A stretch of DNA of 64,000 nucleotides from Marinomonas rhizomae (GCF_003315485.1 NZ_QNSE01000015.1:1-64000), one strand, 5' to 3'; shown: positions 33,278 through 43,300, counted from the stretch's first letter. The notes: generated from the sequence alone by a model not told the origin. Made by a program: numbers and translations.

Positions 33278-33570
33278 TGAGTATGTACAACCCTCCGCAC
33301 CCAGGTGAATTTATTTACGATGTTTATCTTGAACCTGCGGGTTTTAGTTGCCGCTTTTTAGCTAAGCAATTGGATGTCGCTTCGTCCACGTTAAGTCGTG
33401 TGCTGAAAGGGCAGAGCGCTGTGTCACCTGAAATGGCATTACGTTTGTCTAAAGCGCTTGGTAGAACACCAGAAAGCTGGCTGGCCATGCAAGATGCCTA
33501 CGATCTTTGGCAGGCTAAGCAACATCTAAATTTAGCCAATGTTCATCCTGTTAATTTTGCAGTGGCTTAG
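33277..33570 (+). CDS. higA: HigA-family antitoxin
   Basis: A 97-residue XRE protein: YNPPHPGEFIYDVYLEPAGFS is the HigA start, then RFLAKQLDVASSTLSRVLKGQSAVSPEMALRLSKALGRTPESWLAMQDAYDLWQA. Intact, immediately after the HigB remnant. As an orphan antitoxin it may still repress its own promoter or cross-neutralise another HigB. Confidence 0.9.
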   Translation: MSMYNPPHPGEFIYDVYLEPAGFSCRFLAKQLDVASSTLSRVLKGQSAVSPEMALRLSKALGRTPESWLAMQDAYDLWQAKQHLNLANVHPVNFAVA

Positions 33571-33660
33571 ACCAAGCTGTCCGTACTTTCCTAACAAAAA
33601 AAGCAACTGCAAATAGCACGACTAGCTTTTTTAATTTAGCTTTCTAATCTGGGGAAGTCA

Positions 33661-33726
33661 GACTGGGTAAACGACAACATCACCCGCGTCAAAGACTTCG
33701 CCCAATGCAACTTTGTCGACTTCTAA
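33661..33726 (+). pseudogene. C-terminal remnant of a third antirepressor gene
   Basis: Twenty-one codons encoding DWVNDNITRVKDFAQCNFVDF and a stop, homologous to the ends of the Rha- and AntA-type genes. The trailing GTGGGCTTTGGTTGTTTTTT is the decayed terminator found after the Rha gene. Confidence 0.8.
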
Positions 33727-33853
33727 GTGGTAAGCAGTTAAGTGGGCTTTGGTTGTTTTTTAGATTGGTAGGAAACGAGAAAGTCTTTTAGTATCAGTTG
33801 ATGTGTAAACGCGGATGCGTATTATTAAACTGTAGGCCATCAAGGGGAATGAT

Positions 33854-34219
33854 TTGAGTAATCTGAAAACGGTAGAATTAAAGGCGTTTATTCCTTCAAA
33901 AGACTTTGACACGTCAAAGAGTTTCTATTCAGAAATAGGTTTTACAAAAGCCTCTGATGAAGGTGGAGTTGCCTATTTTCACTCTGGTAGCTGTAGTTTT
34001 TTACTCCAAGATTTTTATGACAAATCTTTAGCCGAAAATCTGATGATGCACCTGCTTGTCGAAGATATCGAATCTTGGCATGATCAGATTACAAAATCGG
34101 GTGTGGCAGATAAATATCATGTTAATGTCTCGGATATCACTAAACAGCCGTGGGGTATGCTAGATTTCGTTGTTCATGATCCAAGCGGTGTATTGTGGCG
34201 GTTTGGTCAAAATATATAG
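33854..34219 (+). CDS. VOC-family (glyoxalase/bleomycin-resistance-like) protein, gene cassette
   Basis: A 121-residue protein: VELKAFIPSKDFDTSKSFYSEIGFTKASDEGGVAYFHSGSCSFLLQDFYDK, then MMHLLVEDIESWHDQI and DFVVHDPSGVLWRFGQNI, the paired beta-alpha-beta units of VOC proteins. TTG at 33854 is used as the start, six bases after AAGGGG. The stop codon overlaps the first base of an attC site, so it is a mobile gene cassette; VOC genes are common cassettes in marine integrons. Confidence 0.82.
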   Translation: MSNLKTVELKAFIPSKDFDTSKSFYSEIGFTKASDEGGVAYFHSGSCSFLLQDFYDKSLAENLMMHLLVEDIESWHDQITKSGVADKYHVNVSDITKQPWGMLDFVVHDPSGVLWRFGQNI

Positions 34220-34336
34220 CCTAACAAACATGTCAACCGGATGACTTTTTGTTCCACTCTTTTGTGAATGTCGCTGGGCTATATTTTTTCATAAAAGCTC
34301 TACACAAAAAATTGCGCGGTTACATGGGCGTTAAGT
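34219..34336. repeat. attC site of the VOC gene cassette
   Basis: GCCTAAC at 34219-34225 fits RYYYAAC and GTTAAGT at 34330-34336 fits GTTRRRY. Between them CATGTcAACCG (34229-34239) pairs with CGGTTACATG (34317-34326), leaving one unpaired C, the extrahelical base that orients attC recombination. Total 118 bases. No integron integrase is in the window, so this is a cassette inserted away from an integron or a decayed array. Confidence 0.75.
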
Positions 34337-34374
34337 TTAGAGTCTGACAAAAAATAACCCTTAATCCTCCCAAA

Positions 34375-34397
34375 CCCATCCTTCCGATGGGCTTTTT
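34375..34397 (+). terminator. terminator resembling the one upstream of gpU
   Basis: CCCATC/GATGGG stem followed by CTTTTTC, within about 35 bases of high similarity to 21335-21370. Probably prophage-derived and near the right end of the island. Confidence 0.6.
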
Positions 34398-35032
34398 CGT
34401 TTCTTTCCTTCCATTTTTATCTAAGTAGTATTCATGCGTCAAATAAGGAAAGCCATAAACTGTCGCACAAAAAGGAACCGACAATGACGAACTCCATACC
34501 AATGATTTTACCAAGTAAAACCGTCTCAAAAAATGCTTTTTTACTTTTGGCAGATAATTTGCATTAGTTATCACTAGCAAGCATTAGGCTAATGAAAAAG
34601 ACAACTACTGCTTGAGTAAAGCAATGGTTCGGCTAAGCAAATTAGTATAAATGACCCGCTTGTTATCCCAATAGAGAGGATGAGTCAAAGCCAGCCATCA
34701 TCAGCTTTCAGGTGAAATGATTACGGCTCTAATTTTCAACCTTGTCGGTTCATAGTATTAAAAATTTGTTGCTAGGCAGTTAAGGTGCTGAAATTAGCTA
34801 AACAGTTCAAAAATATAGTAATTAAATGGGTTAATGAGCAAAAAAGATGCATTTGATAAAGGTTATTTACAGACTTAGATAGTGGCGATTTGATGTGGGT
34901 AAGTTTTCAGGATGTTAAGTAAATCGTAAATATTTAGACTTGTAAGTAATAATTTTTATCTTTATGCTAAATAAACGTTAAGTCGTTCTTCAATAACGAT
35001 TTACGCATTGTGTTTAACAACAGAGAGCCATT
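34398..35032. other. 635-base gap between island and proV
   Basis: AT-rich, no convincing gene. It contains a 27-codon ORF at 34484-34567 (MTNSIPMILPSK...) with AAGGAA six bases before the ATG, possibly the broken start of a lost gene, and the proV promoter region near the right end. No att repeat matching the dusA side was recognised. Confidence 0.5.
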
Positions 35033-36229
35033 ATGGTCACAAAACTCGAAGTTAAAAATTTGTACAAAATTTTTGGAGAACATCCCAAGAAAGCATTAAA
35101 GATGCTTGAACAAGGTATAAACAAAGACGAAATTTTTAAAAAAACGGGTCAGACAGTCGGTGTTAAGAATGCCAGCTTGGCAATCGAAGAGGGTGAAATA
35201 TTTGTTGTAATGGGCCTCTCTGGTTCAGGTAAATCTACACTGGTCCGCTTGTTAAATCGCCTTATTGAACCTACCCAAGGCCAGGTGCTAATTGATGGCC
35301 ATGATATTACTAAAGTAGATGATAAAGCCTTACGCGATGTTCGTCGTAGTAAAATCAGTATGGTTTTCCAGTCCTTTGCTTTAATGCCTCACATGAATGT
35401 GCTTGATAATACGGCTTTTGGTTTAGAGCTTTCCGGTGTTGATGTACAAGAACGTCACGAAAAAGCGCGTGATGCATTGGCTCAAGTTGGTTTGGAGTCT
35501 CACGCAAACAGTTACCCTGACGAATTGTCTGGTGGTATGCAGCAGCGCGTTGGCCTTGCTAGAGCATTGACCAATAACCCTGATATTCTACTTATGGATG
35601 AGGCATTTTCAGCCCTCGATCCACTTATCCGAACGGAAATGCAAGATGAATTAGTTCGTTTGCAGTCTGAGCACCAGCGTACGGTTGTGTTTATTTCACA
35701 TGACCTTGATGAAGCTATGCGCATTGGTGATCGCATTGCCATCATGCAAGGTGGTGAAGTGGTTCAGGTCGGTACACCGGATGATATTTTGCATAATCCT
35801 GCCAATGACTATGTTCGTTCCTTCTTCAAAGGCGTTGATGTCAGTAATGTTTTCTGCGCCAAAGATATTGCTTCTAAGTCAAGTCTTACTCTTATTAAGA
35901 AAGACTCTAGTGAGGGGCTAATAAGCGGTTTGAAGTTATTAAACGAGAATGAACGCGATTATGGCTATGTCATTGATAAAAGTAAGCGCTTTTTAGGGGT
36001 GGTATCTGCTAGTTCATTGCACGATGTGATTAAGAATAAGCAAACGCTTGCTGAAGCTATTATTGATGAAGTTCAACCCATTGCTGCAGATACTTCTATC
36101 GGGGATATTATTTCGATTGTGGCTCATTCTCCGTGTGCTGTGCCAGTTATTGATGATCAGCAGAAGTACGTTGGTGTTATCAGTAAAGCGCGTTTACTAG
36201 AAACATTGGATAGGGAGGCTACTGTATGA
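35033..36229 (+). CDS. proV: glycine betaine/proline ABC transporter ATPase
   Basis: A 398-residue ATPase. Walker A is [11 protein letters not shown], the signature [15 protein letters not shown] and Walker [15 protein letters not shown], as in ProV/OpuAA. The helical [11 protein letters not shown] start and two C-terminal CBS domains (about 275-395), which sense ionic strength, are present. The stop overlaps the proW start by four bases (ATGA). Confidence 0.95.
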   Translation: MVTKLEVKNLYKIFGEHPKKALKMLEQGINKDEIFKKTGQTVGVKNASLAIEEGEIFVVMGLSGSGKSTLVRLLNRLIEPTQGQVLIDGHDITKVDDKALRDVRRSKISMVFQSFALMPHMNVLDNTAFGLELSGVDVQERHEKARDALAQVGLESHANSYPDELSGGMQQRVGLARALTNNPDILLMDEAFSALDPLIRTEMQDELVRLQSEHQRTVVFISHDLDEAMRIGDRIAIMQGGEVVQVGTPDDILHNPANDYVRSFFKGVDVSNVFCAKDIASKSSLTLIKKDSSEGLISGLKLLNENERDYGYVIDKSKRFLGVVSASSLHDVIKNKQTLAEAIIDEVQPIAADTSIGDIISIVAHSPCAVPVIDDQQKYVGVISKARLLETLDREATV

Positions 36230-37287
36230 GTACCGAATCAAATCCTTGGGCAACGGCGTCAGATGATACGGGTGCTGCGGAATCGACAGCTAGCAATCCT
36301 TGGGGAGGAGCATCGACACCAAGTTCTGATGCTACTTCTCTGTCTGCCAGCGGGACTCCTGTTGAGCAAACTGATTTTAGTTTACTTCACCCTTTTCAGG
36401 AAGTCTGGGTCCCTCTTGATAGCTGGATCGAAACAGGCGTTAATTGGGTAGTGACGCACTTTCGTCCTTTCTTTACTGCAGTCAAAGCTCCTGTAGATGC
36501 AACTTTGACAGCGATAGACAGTACATTCAATGCCGCACCGCCGCTTCTGGTTATTGTTCTGTTTGGTTTGATTGCTTGGCAATTGTCTGGACGACGTTTA
36601 GCTATTGGGTCTGTTGCTGGTCTGATCACGCTTGGCGCTATTGGTGCTTGGCAAGAATCGATGACGACGTTGGCGTTGGTTATAACATCTGTGTTGTTCT
36701 GTATTTTATTGGGGATTCCTACGGGGATTGCGATGGCGCGGAGCGATCGCACAGCAAAAGTGATTCGCCCAGTCTTAGATATTATGCAGACCACACCCGC
36801 TTTCGTGTATTTGGTCCCCATTGTTATGCTTTTCGGTATTGGTAATGTGCCAGGGGTTATTGTGACCATTATCTTTGCTGTTGCGCCCGTTATTCGTTTA
36901 ACCAATCTTGGTATTCGACAAGTTCCTAGTGACTTAATAGAAGCCGCGAACTCGTTTGGTGCGGATAAGAAACAGATGTTGTTCAAAGTTCAGCTACCAC
37001 TTGCTATGCCGACGATCATGGCGGGGGTTAACCAAACCTTAATGCTTGGTTTGTCTATGGTGGTTATTGCATCGATGATTTCGGTCGGTGGCTTAGGTTT
37101 GATGGTGTTACGAGGCATTGGACGTTTAGATATTGGTCTCGCGACCATTGGTGGCATTGGTATTGTTATTCTAGCTGTTATTTTAGATCGCATGACTCAG
37201 TCACTGGGACAAGATGCTCGTCAGCGTGGCACACGTCATTGGTATGAAACTGGACCAATTGGCTTACTGCTCGCTTTTAAAAAATGA
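36226..37287 (+). CDS. proW: glycine betaine/proline ABC transporter permease
   Basis: A 353-residue permease with a 60-residue soluble N-terminal extension rich in serine, alanine and threonine with two NPW motifs ([16 protein letters not shown]). Six to seven membrane helices and the EAA loop [32 protein letters not shown] follow. E. coli ProW also has an N-terminal extension. Overlaps proV and the proX frame. Confidence 0.95.
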   Translation: MSTESNPWATASDDTGAAESTASNPWGGASTPSSDATSLSASGTPVEQTDFSLLHPFQEVWVPLDSWIETGVNWVVTHFRPFFTAVKAPVDATLTAIDSTFNAAPPLLVIVLFGLIAWQLSGRRLAIGSVAGLITLGAIGAWQESMTTLALVITSVLFCILLGIPTGIAMARSDRTAKVIRPVLDIMQTTPAFVYLVPIVMLFGIGNVPGVIVTIIFAVAPVIRLTNLGIRQVPSDLIEAANSFGADKKQMLFKVQLPLAMPTIMAGVNQTLMLGLSMVVIASMISVGGLGLMVLRGIGRLDIGLATIGGIGIVILAVILDRMTQSLGQDARQRGTRHWYETGPIGLLLAFKK

Positions 37288-37331
37288 AAATCAAAACGGT
37301 TACACAACATTCATTCAAAGGAGATGTTCCA

Positions 37332-38318
37332 ATGAAAAAGGTAGTTACACTAACTTCACTTGCTGCACTGTTTAGTGGTGCTGTTTTAGCGGATGGCCAC
37401 TTGCCCGGCGAAGGCGTAAAAGTCACTGCAGTACAAAGCCCAATTGCAGAAGAGACATTTCAAACAGTTGTTGTTAATAAAGCACTAGAAAAATTAGGCT
37501 ACAATGTACAGCCAATTAAAGAAGTAGACTACAGCGCAGGCTATACTTCTGTAGCCAATGGCGATGCTCAGTACCTCGCGGTGAACTGGTACCCACTTCA
37601 TAATGCTATGTATAAAAATGCTGGTGGTGACAATAAATTTTACCGTGGTGGCAACTACATACAAGGTGCCGCGCAAGGTTACCTGATTGATAAGAAAACC
37701 GCAGACAAGTATAAAATTACCAACATTGCAGATTTCAAAAAGCCAGAAATCGCCGCTTTATTTGATACGAATGGTGATGGTAAAGCTGACTTAACTGGCT
37801 GTCAGGCTGGTTGGGGTTGTGAGGGGGTGATTGAGCATCAGCTAGATGCGTTCGGGTTGCGTGATAAAATTACTCATAATCAAGGCCAATACGCGGCGAT
37901 TATTTCTGACACCATTGCTCGTTTCAATGAAGGTGGATCCATCTTTTATTACACTTGGACGCCTTACTGGGTATCGGGCAAACTTGTTCCAGGTCGTGAC
38001 GTTGTATGGTTAGAAGTGCCTTATTCGTCTAATCCAAACGGTACTGACACGGCTTTACCGAATGGTAAAAACTACGGTTTTGATATCAATAGTGAGCGAA
38101 TTGTTGCGAACAAGGCGTTTGCTGAAGCTAACCCTGCCGCTAAAAAATTATTCGAGATCATGAAATTACCGATTAATGCGGTAAGTGCTGAGAACATGCT
38201 AATTGCCGATGGTGAGGATTCTCAGCGTGAAATTGCTATTCATGCTGATAATTGGATCAGTGCCAATCAGTCGACGTTTGATGGCTGGATCTCTGAAGCC
38301 AAGAAAGCGGCGAAATAA
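37332..38318 (+). CDS. proX: glycine betaine-binding periplasmic protein
   Basis: A 328-residue binding protein with signal peptide [20 protein letters not shown]. Conserved ProX pieces are [30 protein letters not shown] and the [27 protein letters not shown] segment with aromatic residues for the quaternary ammonium group. ATG 37332 follows AAAGGAG by nine bases; the frame opens earlier at 37284. Osmoprotectant uptake is expected in a marine bacterium. Confidence 0.94.
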   Translation: MKKVVTLTSLAALFSGAVLADGHLPGEGVKVTAVQSPIAEETFQTVVVNKALEKLGYNVQPIKEVDYSAGYTSVANGDAQYLAVNWYPLHNAMYKNAGGDNKFYRGGNYIQGAAQGYLIDKKTADKYKITNIADFKKPEIAALFDTNGDGKADLTGCQAGWGCEGVIEHQLDAFGLRDKITHNQGQYAAIISDTIARFNEGGSIFYYTWTPYWVSGKLVPGRDVVWLEVPYSSNPNGTDTALPNGKNYGFDINSERIVANKAFAEANPAAKKLFEIMKLPINAVSAENMLIADGEDSQREIAIHADNWISANQSTFDGWISEAKKAAK

Positions 38319-38390
38319 AAACGTTTTGCTAGTCAGGTTTTGACGCTTCTAGGTTATAAAATATGAGCGTCTTAACGCGCTAGTGATAGT

Positions 38391-38420
38391 AAAAATCCTC
38401 GCCACTCGGCGGGGATTTTT
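38391..38420 (+). terminator. proVWX terminator
   Basis: A 13-bp stem with one G-T pair, AAAAATCCTCGCC / GGCGGGGATTTTT, loop ACTC, then T residues. Strong Rho-independent terminator. Confidence 0.9.
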
Positions 38421-38482
38421 TATAATCAGTACTGTTTACAGAAGGATTCCAAAATCAGTTTACTTTAGCGTTCCTTCCATTA

Positions 38483-38638
38483 ATGAATTCTTCTGATTTA
38501 CAAAGGGCTGCATGGTTTCAGCTAGAGCCTGTAAATTATAAAAGTGATTGGATTGGGTTAAATATAGAATCAGAACAGAAATTCAAAGCATTCTGGACAA
38601 GCAATGACATGGCAGAATGGTTTGGAAGAAAGACATAA
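38483..38638 (+). CDS. possible 51-residue protein or gene fragment
   Basis: MNSSDLQRAAWFQLEPVNYK... contains four tryptophans and reads like real protein, but no ribosome site precedes it. The frame is open upstream from 38426, so it may be the 3' end of a lost gene. Family unknown. Confidence 0.25.
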   Translation: MNSSDLQRAAWFQLEPVNYKSDWIGLNIESEQKFKAFWTSNDMAEWFGRKT

Positions 38639-38746
38639 GGTTCTAAAAAGATAAAACCCCAGAAAAGCTGAGGTTGATCCGTAACCTTAGCCTACATAAA
38701 GTAGGCGTCAGGCTGCTATTTAAACATCTTAAACATTCGATGATTA

Positions 38747-39886
38747 TTAGGCGGCATTTTTATTAATGTCACTTTGCTCCCATTTTGAATAGAGAGAGCT
38801 AAGCTTGCTGTTCCAACGGATGAATACTGTTGAGCCAGGCGCTAAGTCAGGTTGCTCTGTCGCAATATTTTTACTGACGACTTTTTCACCAGATGGAATG
38901 GTGATGCTACAGGTTAGGCTTTCACCAAGAAAGACAGATTCATTCACTGTGCCTGATAGCTGATTAAATCCGGCCATTAATGGTTCTTTCTCGGCTTGTT
39001 CTGGAGTAAGTATATGAAGGTTTTCTGGCCTAATCATTAAGACTGCTTTTTGGTCGATTGGCACTTCATGTACATTCTCTACTTCAATGTGCTGCTTATT
39101 TAGCATTGCTGAAGCGCTTCCCGTTACACTTACTTTTAAGAAATTTGAATTGCCCAAAAATGAAGCAACAAAGGCATTGGGCGGTTTACGGTATAAATCT
39201 TTACCTGTTCCCAAGCCAACGATTTCACCTTCTTTAAAAATGGCAATTCGTTCTGACAATCGCATGGCTTCATCTTGGTCATGGGTGACGTATACGATGG
39301 TTATGCCAAGCCTTTTATGCAGTAAGCGAAGTTCATCCTGCAGCTCTTCTCTTAATTTTTTGTCTAGTGCGCCTAAGGGTTCATCCATTAATAGTATCTC
39401 TGGCTCGTAAACTAAAGCTCTAGCAATGGCAACTCGTTGCTTTTGCCCGCCAGACAGCATAGATGGGCGACGATCCGCGAAAGCTTCGAGCTGAACGAGT
39501 TTTAGTATTTCATCCACTTTTTGGTCGCGCTCATCTTTTGCCACCTTACGAATATCAAGCGGGAAACCGATATTGTCTCTCACTGTCATATGTGGGAACA
39601 ATGAATAGTGCTGAAAGACCATACCAATACCTCGCTTATGGGAGGGGATGTGGATTAGGGATGCGTCATTCAATAGTATTTCGCCAGATGTTGGCGTTTC
39701 AAAACCTGCAATCATGGAAAGCGTAGTGCTTTTTCCTGATCCACTGGAGCCTAGAAAGGTTAAAAACTCGCCTTTTTTTATGTCCAGATTAATGTGATCA
39801 ACAGCAGTGAATTTCCCATATTCTTTATTTAATTCTCGTAAACAAACTAAAGGGGATTGAGTCATTGAATTTGTCTGTAAGCTCAT
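38747..39886 (-). CDS. PotA-like ABC transporter ATPase
   Basis: A 379-residue ATPase: Walker A GSSGSGKSTTL, signature LSGGQKQRVAIARAL, Walker B ILLMDEPLGALD, and a C-terminal TOBE domain (about 290-370). ATG 39886 has AGGAG seven bases upstream, preferred over the longer frame from 39934, which would overlap the permease gene. Last gene of a minus-strand operon (binding protein, two permeases, ATPase). The PotA type covers polyamines and related cationic or zwitterionic amines. Confidence 0.9.
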   Translation of the reverse strand: MSLQTNSMTQSPLVCLRELNKEYGKFTAVDHINLDIKKGEFLTFLGSSGSGKSTTLSMIAGFETPTSGEILLNDASLIHIPSHKRGIGMVFQHYSLFPHMTVRDNIGFPLDIRKVAKDERDQKVDEILKLVQLEAFADRRPSMLSGGQKQRVAIARALVYEPEILLMDEPLGALDKKLREELQDELRLLHKRLGITIVYVTHDQDEAMRLSERIAIFKEGEIVGLGTGKDLYRKPPNAFVASFLGNSNFLKVSVTGSASAMLNKQHIEVENVHEVPIDQKAVLMIRPENLHILTPEQAEKEPLMAGFNQLSGTVNESVFLGESLTCSITIPSGEKVVSKNIATEQPDLAPGSTVFIRWNSKLSSLYSKWEQSDINKNAA

Positions 39887-39896
39887 AAGGTGTCTC

Positions 39897-40703
39897 CTAA
39901 CGATGATTACTTTGTTTACGAACAAAGCTGGCAATAATCATGATGAACAATGAAAGTAGAATCAGTAGTGTGGATGCAACGGCAATCACGGGCGTTAGAT
40001 CTTGTCGAAGGGTTGACCACATTTTGACTGGAAGCGTTTGTAGATTTGGGCTGGCCATCATCACACTAATCACAACCTCATCCCATGAAACCAAAAATGA
40101 GAATAAGGCAGCAGAAATTACCCCAGGTTTAATGACCGGAAATGTCACTTTTAGTATTGCTTGAATTCGATGTGCACCGCAGATGACAGCGGCGTCTTCG
40201 ATGGACTTATCAAACAATCGCAGTGAGTTAATAATTGAAATAATGGCGAAGGGTAGAGCAATGATCACATGGCTCGTCACGAAGGCAAATAAAGTTCCAG
40301 TGAGCCCTAAGTTGAGAAAGGTCCCATAGACGGCTACTGCGATAATAACCACTGGAACGACCATTGGCAGCGTGAAGAATGTATATAGATAGTCTCTTCC
40401 CCGAAATTTACCTCTAACCAGTGCGAAAGACGCTGGTATGGCGAGCAGTGTCGCTATGATTGAGGTAAGACTTGCTACTTGTAAGCTTGTCCAAGCTGAT
40501 TCTATCCACTGTGGATTATCGAAAAATCGTTCGTACCATTTTAGCGTCCAAGACGGTGGTGGAAATACGAGCCATTGAGACGATCCGAATGACAAAGCCA
40601 TAATGAAGAAAATAGGCAGTGCTAAAAATGCGGCAATAACCCCCGTAATGACGTAAAGAGAAGATTTAAGTTTCCAACCAAGTGAACCATGGGAAAGTAA
40701 CAT
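39897..40703 (-). CDS. PotC-like ABC transporter permease
   Basis: A 268-residue permease with six membrane helices; the EAA loop is IEDAAVICGAHRIQAILKVTFPVIKPGVISA. Two bases separate it from the other permease gene. Inner-membrane half of the importer. Confidence 0.9.
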   Translation of the reverse strand: MLLSHGSLGWKLKSSLYVITGVIAAFLALPIFFIMALSFGSSQWLVFPPPSWTLKWYERFFDNPQWIESAWTSLQVASLTSIIATLLAIPASFALVRGKFRGRDYLYTFFTLPMVVPVVIIAVAVYGTFLNLGLTGTLFAFVTSHVIIALPFAIISIINSLRLFDKSIEDAAVICGAHRIQAILKVTFPVIKPGVISAALFSFLVSWDEVVISVMMASPNLQTLPVKMWSTLRQDLTPVIAVASTLLILLSLFIMIIASFVRKQSNHR

Positions 40704-40705
40704 AG

Positions 40706-41557
40706 CTAGGCTCCAGTATTCGAAGAAACGGGTGAATCTGTTTGAACTTTTAAATAGAGATAAAACAGGACGAGTGTGATCAGAATTAGAAACACAGCGG
40801 ATGCACTTGCCATGCCCCAGTTCAAGAAGTTTTGTATTTGTTGAACGATGAATTCGGGCAGCATCATATCGCTCACTCCTCCAAGCAATGCTGGCGTAAC
40901 GTAGTAGCCTAATGACATCACAAAAACCATTAACGCCCCGGAGAAAAGTCCTGGTTTACACAATGGTAAGAAAACACGGAAAAACACGGTTCGAGCAGAA
41001 GCACCGCAAATAGAGGCTGCTTGTAACACCATAGGATCAATTGCCGACATACAGGCTTGCAAAGGCAAAACAATAAAAGGAACCATGATATAGCTCATGC
41101 CAATAATGACGCCTGTGAGGTTGTGAACCATTTCTAGCGGCTGATCGATGATGCCAATCGCCATCAATGTTTTATTAATAATGCCTGATGACTGTAGTAG
41201 AACCAGCCAGGAGTAGGTTCTTGCCAATAAACTCGTCCACATGGAAAGTAGGATAATGCTAATTAAAAATCGTCCCCAGCCTTTTGGCATTAAGGTAATA
41301 CACCAAGACAAAGGAAACCCAATGAGCAAAGAGATTACCGTCACGAGAGTGCCAACAAGAAAGGTGTTAAATAGCACTTGCATGTATGTAGATGTGGCTA
41401 ATAATTGCGCATAGTTTTGTAGCCCAAACGTTGGCTCGGTTAAGCTGCGAAGTAGCAGGCTTGCCAAAGGCATTAGAAAAAACAGAAACAAGAATAGAAT
41501 GATTGGAAATAACAATGTGATGTTGTTCCATTTCTTTCTTGAAGAAATTATAAGCAT
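40706..41557 (-). CDS. PotB-like ABC transporter permease
   Basis: A 283-residue permease with six membrane helices; EAA loop VLQAASICGASARTVFFRVFLPLCKPGLFSG. Partner of the PotC-like protein. Confidence 0.9.
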   Translation of the reverse strand: MLIISSRKKWNNITLLFPIILFLFLFFLMPLASLLLRSLTEPTFGLQNYAQLLATSTYMQVLFNTFLVGTLVTVISLLIGFPLSWCITLMPKGWGRFLISIILLSMWTSLLARTYSWLVLLQSSGIINKTLMAIGIIDQPLEMVHNLTGVIIGMSYIMVPFIVLPLQACMSAIDPMVLQAASICGASARTVFFRVFLPLCKPGLFSGALMVFVMSLGYYVTPALLGGVSDMMLPEFIVQQIQNFLNWGMASASAVFLILITLVLFYLYLKVQTDSPVSSNTGA

Positions 41558-41636
41558 CGTGAAAATCCCCTAAAGTTAGAGGATGGTGGGTGAGCACCAT
41601 CCAGAAGAAGGTTAAATTAGAGTGAGGATTTATCTG

Positions 41637-42656
41637 TTATTGTAATAACCAATTATTCCAGCGTTGGGCAATTTGAGGGCCATTCTTTGCCCAGTATTGA
41701 TAGTTTAGGGAGACCTGATCTGCTGTGTAGTTTGTTGGCAGGTAAGCCGATAAGCCTTTATCTAATAATGCTTCACTTTTTGTATTGATAGGCGAATAGG
41801 CTGTGATGGTTGCAAAATCCGCTTGTCCTTGAGGGCTAGATGAATACGCTAGGAATTTCATTGCGGCCTCTTTATTTTTCGCGCCTTTTGGAACGACTAG
41901 AAAATCAGACATGACTAAATTTTGCTTCCAGCTGTTGCCTATCGGTAAACCGTCAGCTTGCAGTGAGAATATACGCCCGTTCCAGAATTGACCCATTGAA
42001 ACTTCACCAGATGCGATAAGCTGCTGAGACTGAGCCCCGCCTCCCCACCAAACGATATCTTTTTTAATGGTATCGAGTTTTTTAAAGGCACGATCTAGAT
42101 CAAGAGGATATAAGTTGGTTGCTGAAACGCCATCAGCTAATAACGCTAACTCTAATACGCCTGGGCTTGGCCATTTATATAATGCTCGCTTACCCGGGTA
42201 GGTTTTTGTGTCAAAGAGGGCGTTCCAGTCTTGGGGTTCTTCAGATGAAATCTTGTTCTTGTTGTAGGCTAAAATAAATGAGAAATAGAAAGAGCCGATG
42301 CCATAATCTGAGACGAAGCGAGGGTCAATATTCGATTTATCAATGACTGAAAAATCTAACGGCTCCAGAAGCCCCTCCGCTGCTGCGCGATAAGCAAAGT
42401 CAGCTTCAACATCGACGATGTCCCACTGAACATTACCACTTTCAACCATGGCTTTTAGTTTTCCATAATCTGTTGGACCATCTTGAATAACTTTAATACC
42501 CGTTTTACCTGTGAAGGGAAGTGCCCAAGCTTCGGTTTGGGCATCTTGCGTAGAGCCTCCCCAGCTCACAAAGTTGATGGACTCCTGAGCATAAACATTG
42601 GCAATGCTAGTACTGCATAACGCTGCGATAGCTAAGTTTTTTAGGTTGGATCTCAT
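41637..42656 (-). CDS. PotD/PotF-like periplasmic binding protein
   Basis: A 339-residue protein with signal peptide ending NVYAQE and SINFVSWGGSTQDAQTEAWALPF at the start of the mature part. VDVEADFAYRAAAEGLLEPLDFSVIDKSNIDP and the closing PINTKSEALLDKGL segment fit the extracellular solute-binding family 1 (polyamine, opine and betaine-type). First gene of the importer operon; a GntR-type palindrome lies about 92 bases upstream. Pathway context suggests a quaternary amine rather than spermidine. Confidence 0.88.
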   Translation of the reverse strand: MRSNLKNLAIAALCSTSIANVYAQESINFVSWGGSTQDAQTEAWALPFTGKTGIKVIQDGPTDYGKLKAMVESGNVQWDIVDVEADFAYRAAAEGLLEPLDFSVIDKSNIDPRFVSDYGIGSFYFSFILAYNKNKISSEEPQDWNALFDTKTYPGKRALYKWPSPGVLELALLADGVSATNLYPLDLDRAFKKLDTIKKDIVWWGGGAQSQQLIASGEVSMGQFWNGRIFSLQADGLPIGNSWKQNLVMSDFLVVPKGAKNKEAAMKFLAYSSSPQGQADFATITAYSPINTKSEALLDKGLSAYLPTNYTADQVSLNYQYWAKNGPQIAQRWNNWLLQ

Positions 42657-42979
42657 TGTAGGTATTCCTCTTATTATTTTTTTGCTACTGATTTATGGCG
42701 GTAGGATTGCGTATTGTCATTGAACAAAAAACAATCTCATAATTACGATAATATGGTATACCATATTATATGCAAGTATATTTTTGCCTTTTTAAAGATT
42801 TAATGGGAATGAAAATACGGATGTAGCCAATATAGAAGGGCTCTAGGATTTTATGGCTGGATTATGGCGTTCTAATAAGAACTGGTAATTGACTATCGAT
42901 GTAATAAATAGAAAGGTTTGGTAGACATTTATTGATAAAGTTCTACCAAACAAGAGAGAAGAGTTTAAGAAGCTAGGGT
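42657..42979. other. importer promoter region
   Basis: A 323-base gap between two minus-strand genes. It holds the GntR-type palindrome (42748-42769) and, by position, the promoter of the importer operon. No ORF of note. Confidence 0.6.
42748..42769. promoter_or_regulatory. GntR-type operator upstream of the importer operon
   Basis: A perfect 22-base palindrome with core ATATGGTATACCATAT. The same 16-base core recurs at 44431-44454 beside the gntR gene. TGGTATACCA cores are known operators of FCD-type GntR proteins such as UxuR/ExuR. Confidence 0.8.
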
Positions 42980-43273
42980 TTATTTGAGTCCATTCATGAT
43001 AAGTATGTTTGCACTTGCGCAATCGCTTCGATGTTTTTTAGCTTCTTGATATTCTGGTGAATGGTAGCACTCTAGCGCTTTATCATAGCTTTCGAATTCA
43101 AATACTACCGCTCTATCTGGCGGAGTATTAAACCCTTCGATAATGGTAATATCTTCACCTCGGGAAAGTAGCTTAGCGCCATATTTCTGCAGCGCAGCAG
43201 GGGCGAGAGCTAAGTAATCTTGATACTTCGCTTTATCATTGATGTTTACAAATGCAACCCAGTACCCCTTCAT
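42980..43273 (-). CDS. DUF1330-family protein
   Basis: A 97-residue ferredoxin-like (dimeric alpha-beta barrel) protein: MKGYWVAFVNINDKAKYQDYLALAPAALQKYGAKLLSRG, EGFNTPPDRAVVFEFESYDKALECYHSPEYQEAKKHR. Function of DUF1330 is mostly unknown; members occur beside catabolic enzymes. It follows the CMD-family gene by 27 bases and is probably in the gntR operon. Confidence 0.85.
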   Translation of the reverse strand: MKGYWVAFVNINDKAKYQDYLALAPAALQKYGAKLLSRGEDITIIEGFNTPPDRAVVFEFESYDKALECYHSPEYQEAKKHRSDCASANILIMNGLK

Positions 43274-43300
43274 ATTTTATTCTCCTGCTGTTACTAAATG

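Larger units (their letters stand above)
38319..38746. other. intergenic region after proX
   Basis: A 428-base gap with the proX terminator, a possible 51-codon ORF and, near the right end, the region downstream of the ABC ATPase gene (minus strand), where AACCTTAGCCTACATAAAGT occurs. No other feature recognised. Confidence 0.6.

Noticed and set aside
34320..34580. 86-codon minus-strand ORF
   Set aside because: It runs through the attC end and a terminator-like repeat; the phrase IGRMGLGGLRV comes from the repeat on the opposite strand.
36396..36986. 196-codon minus-strand ORF opposite proW
   Set aside because: Shadow of a well-identified permease gene.
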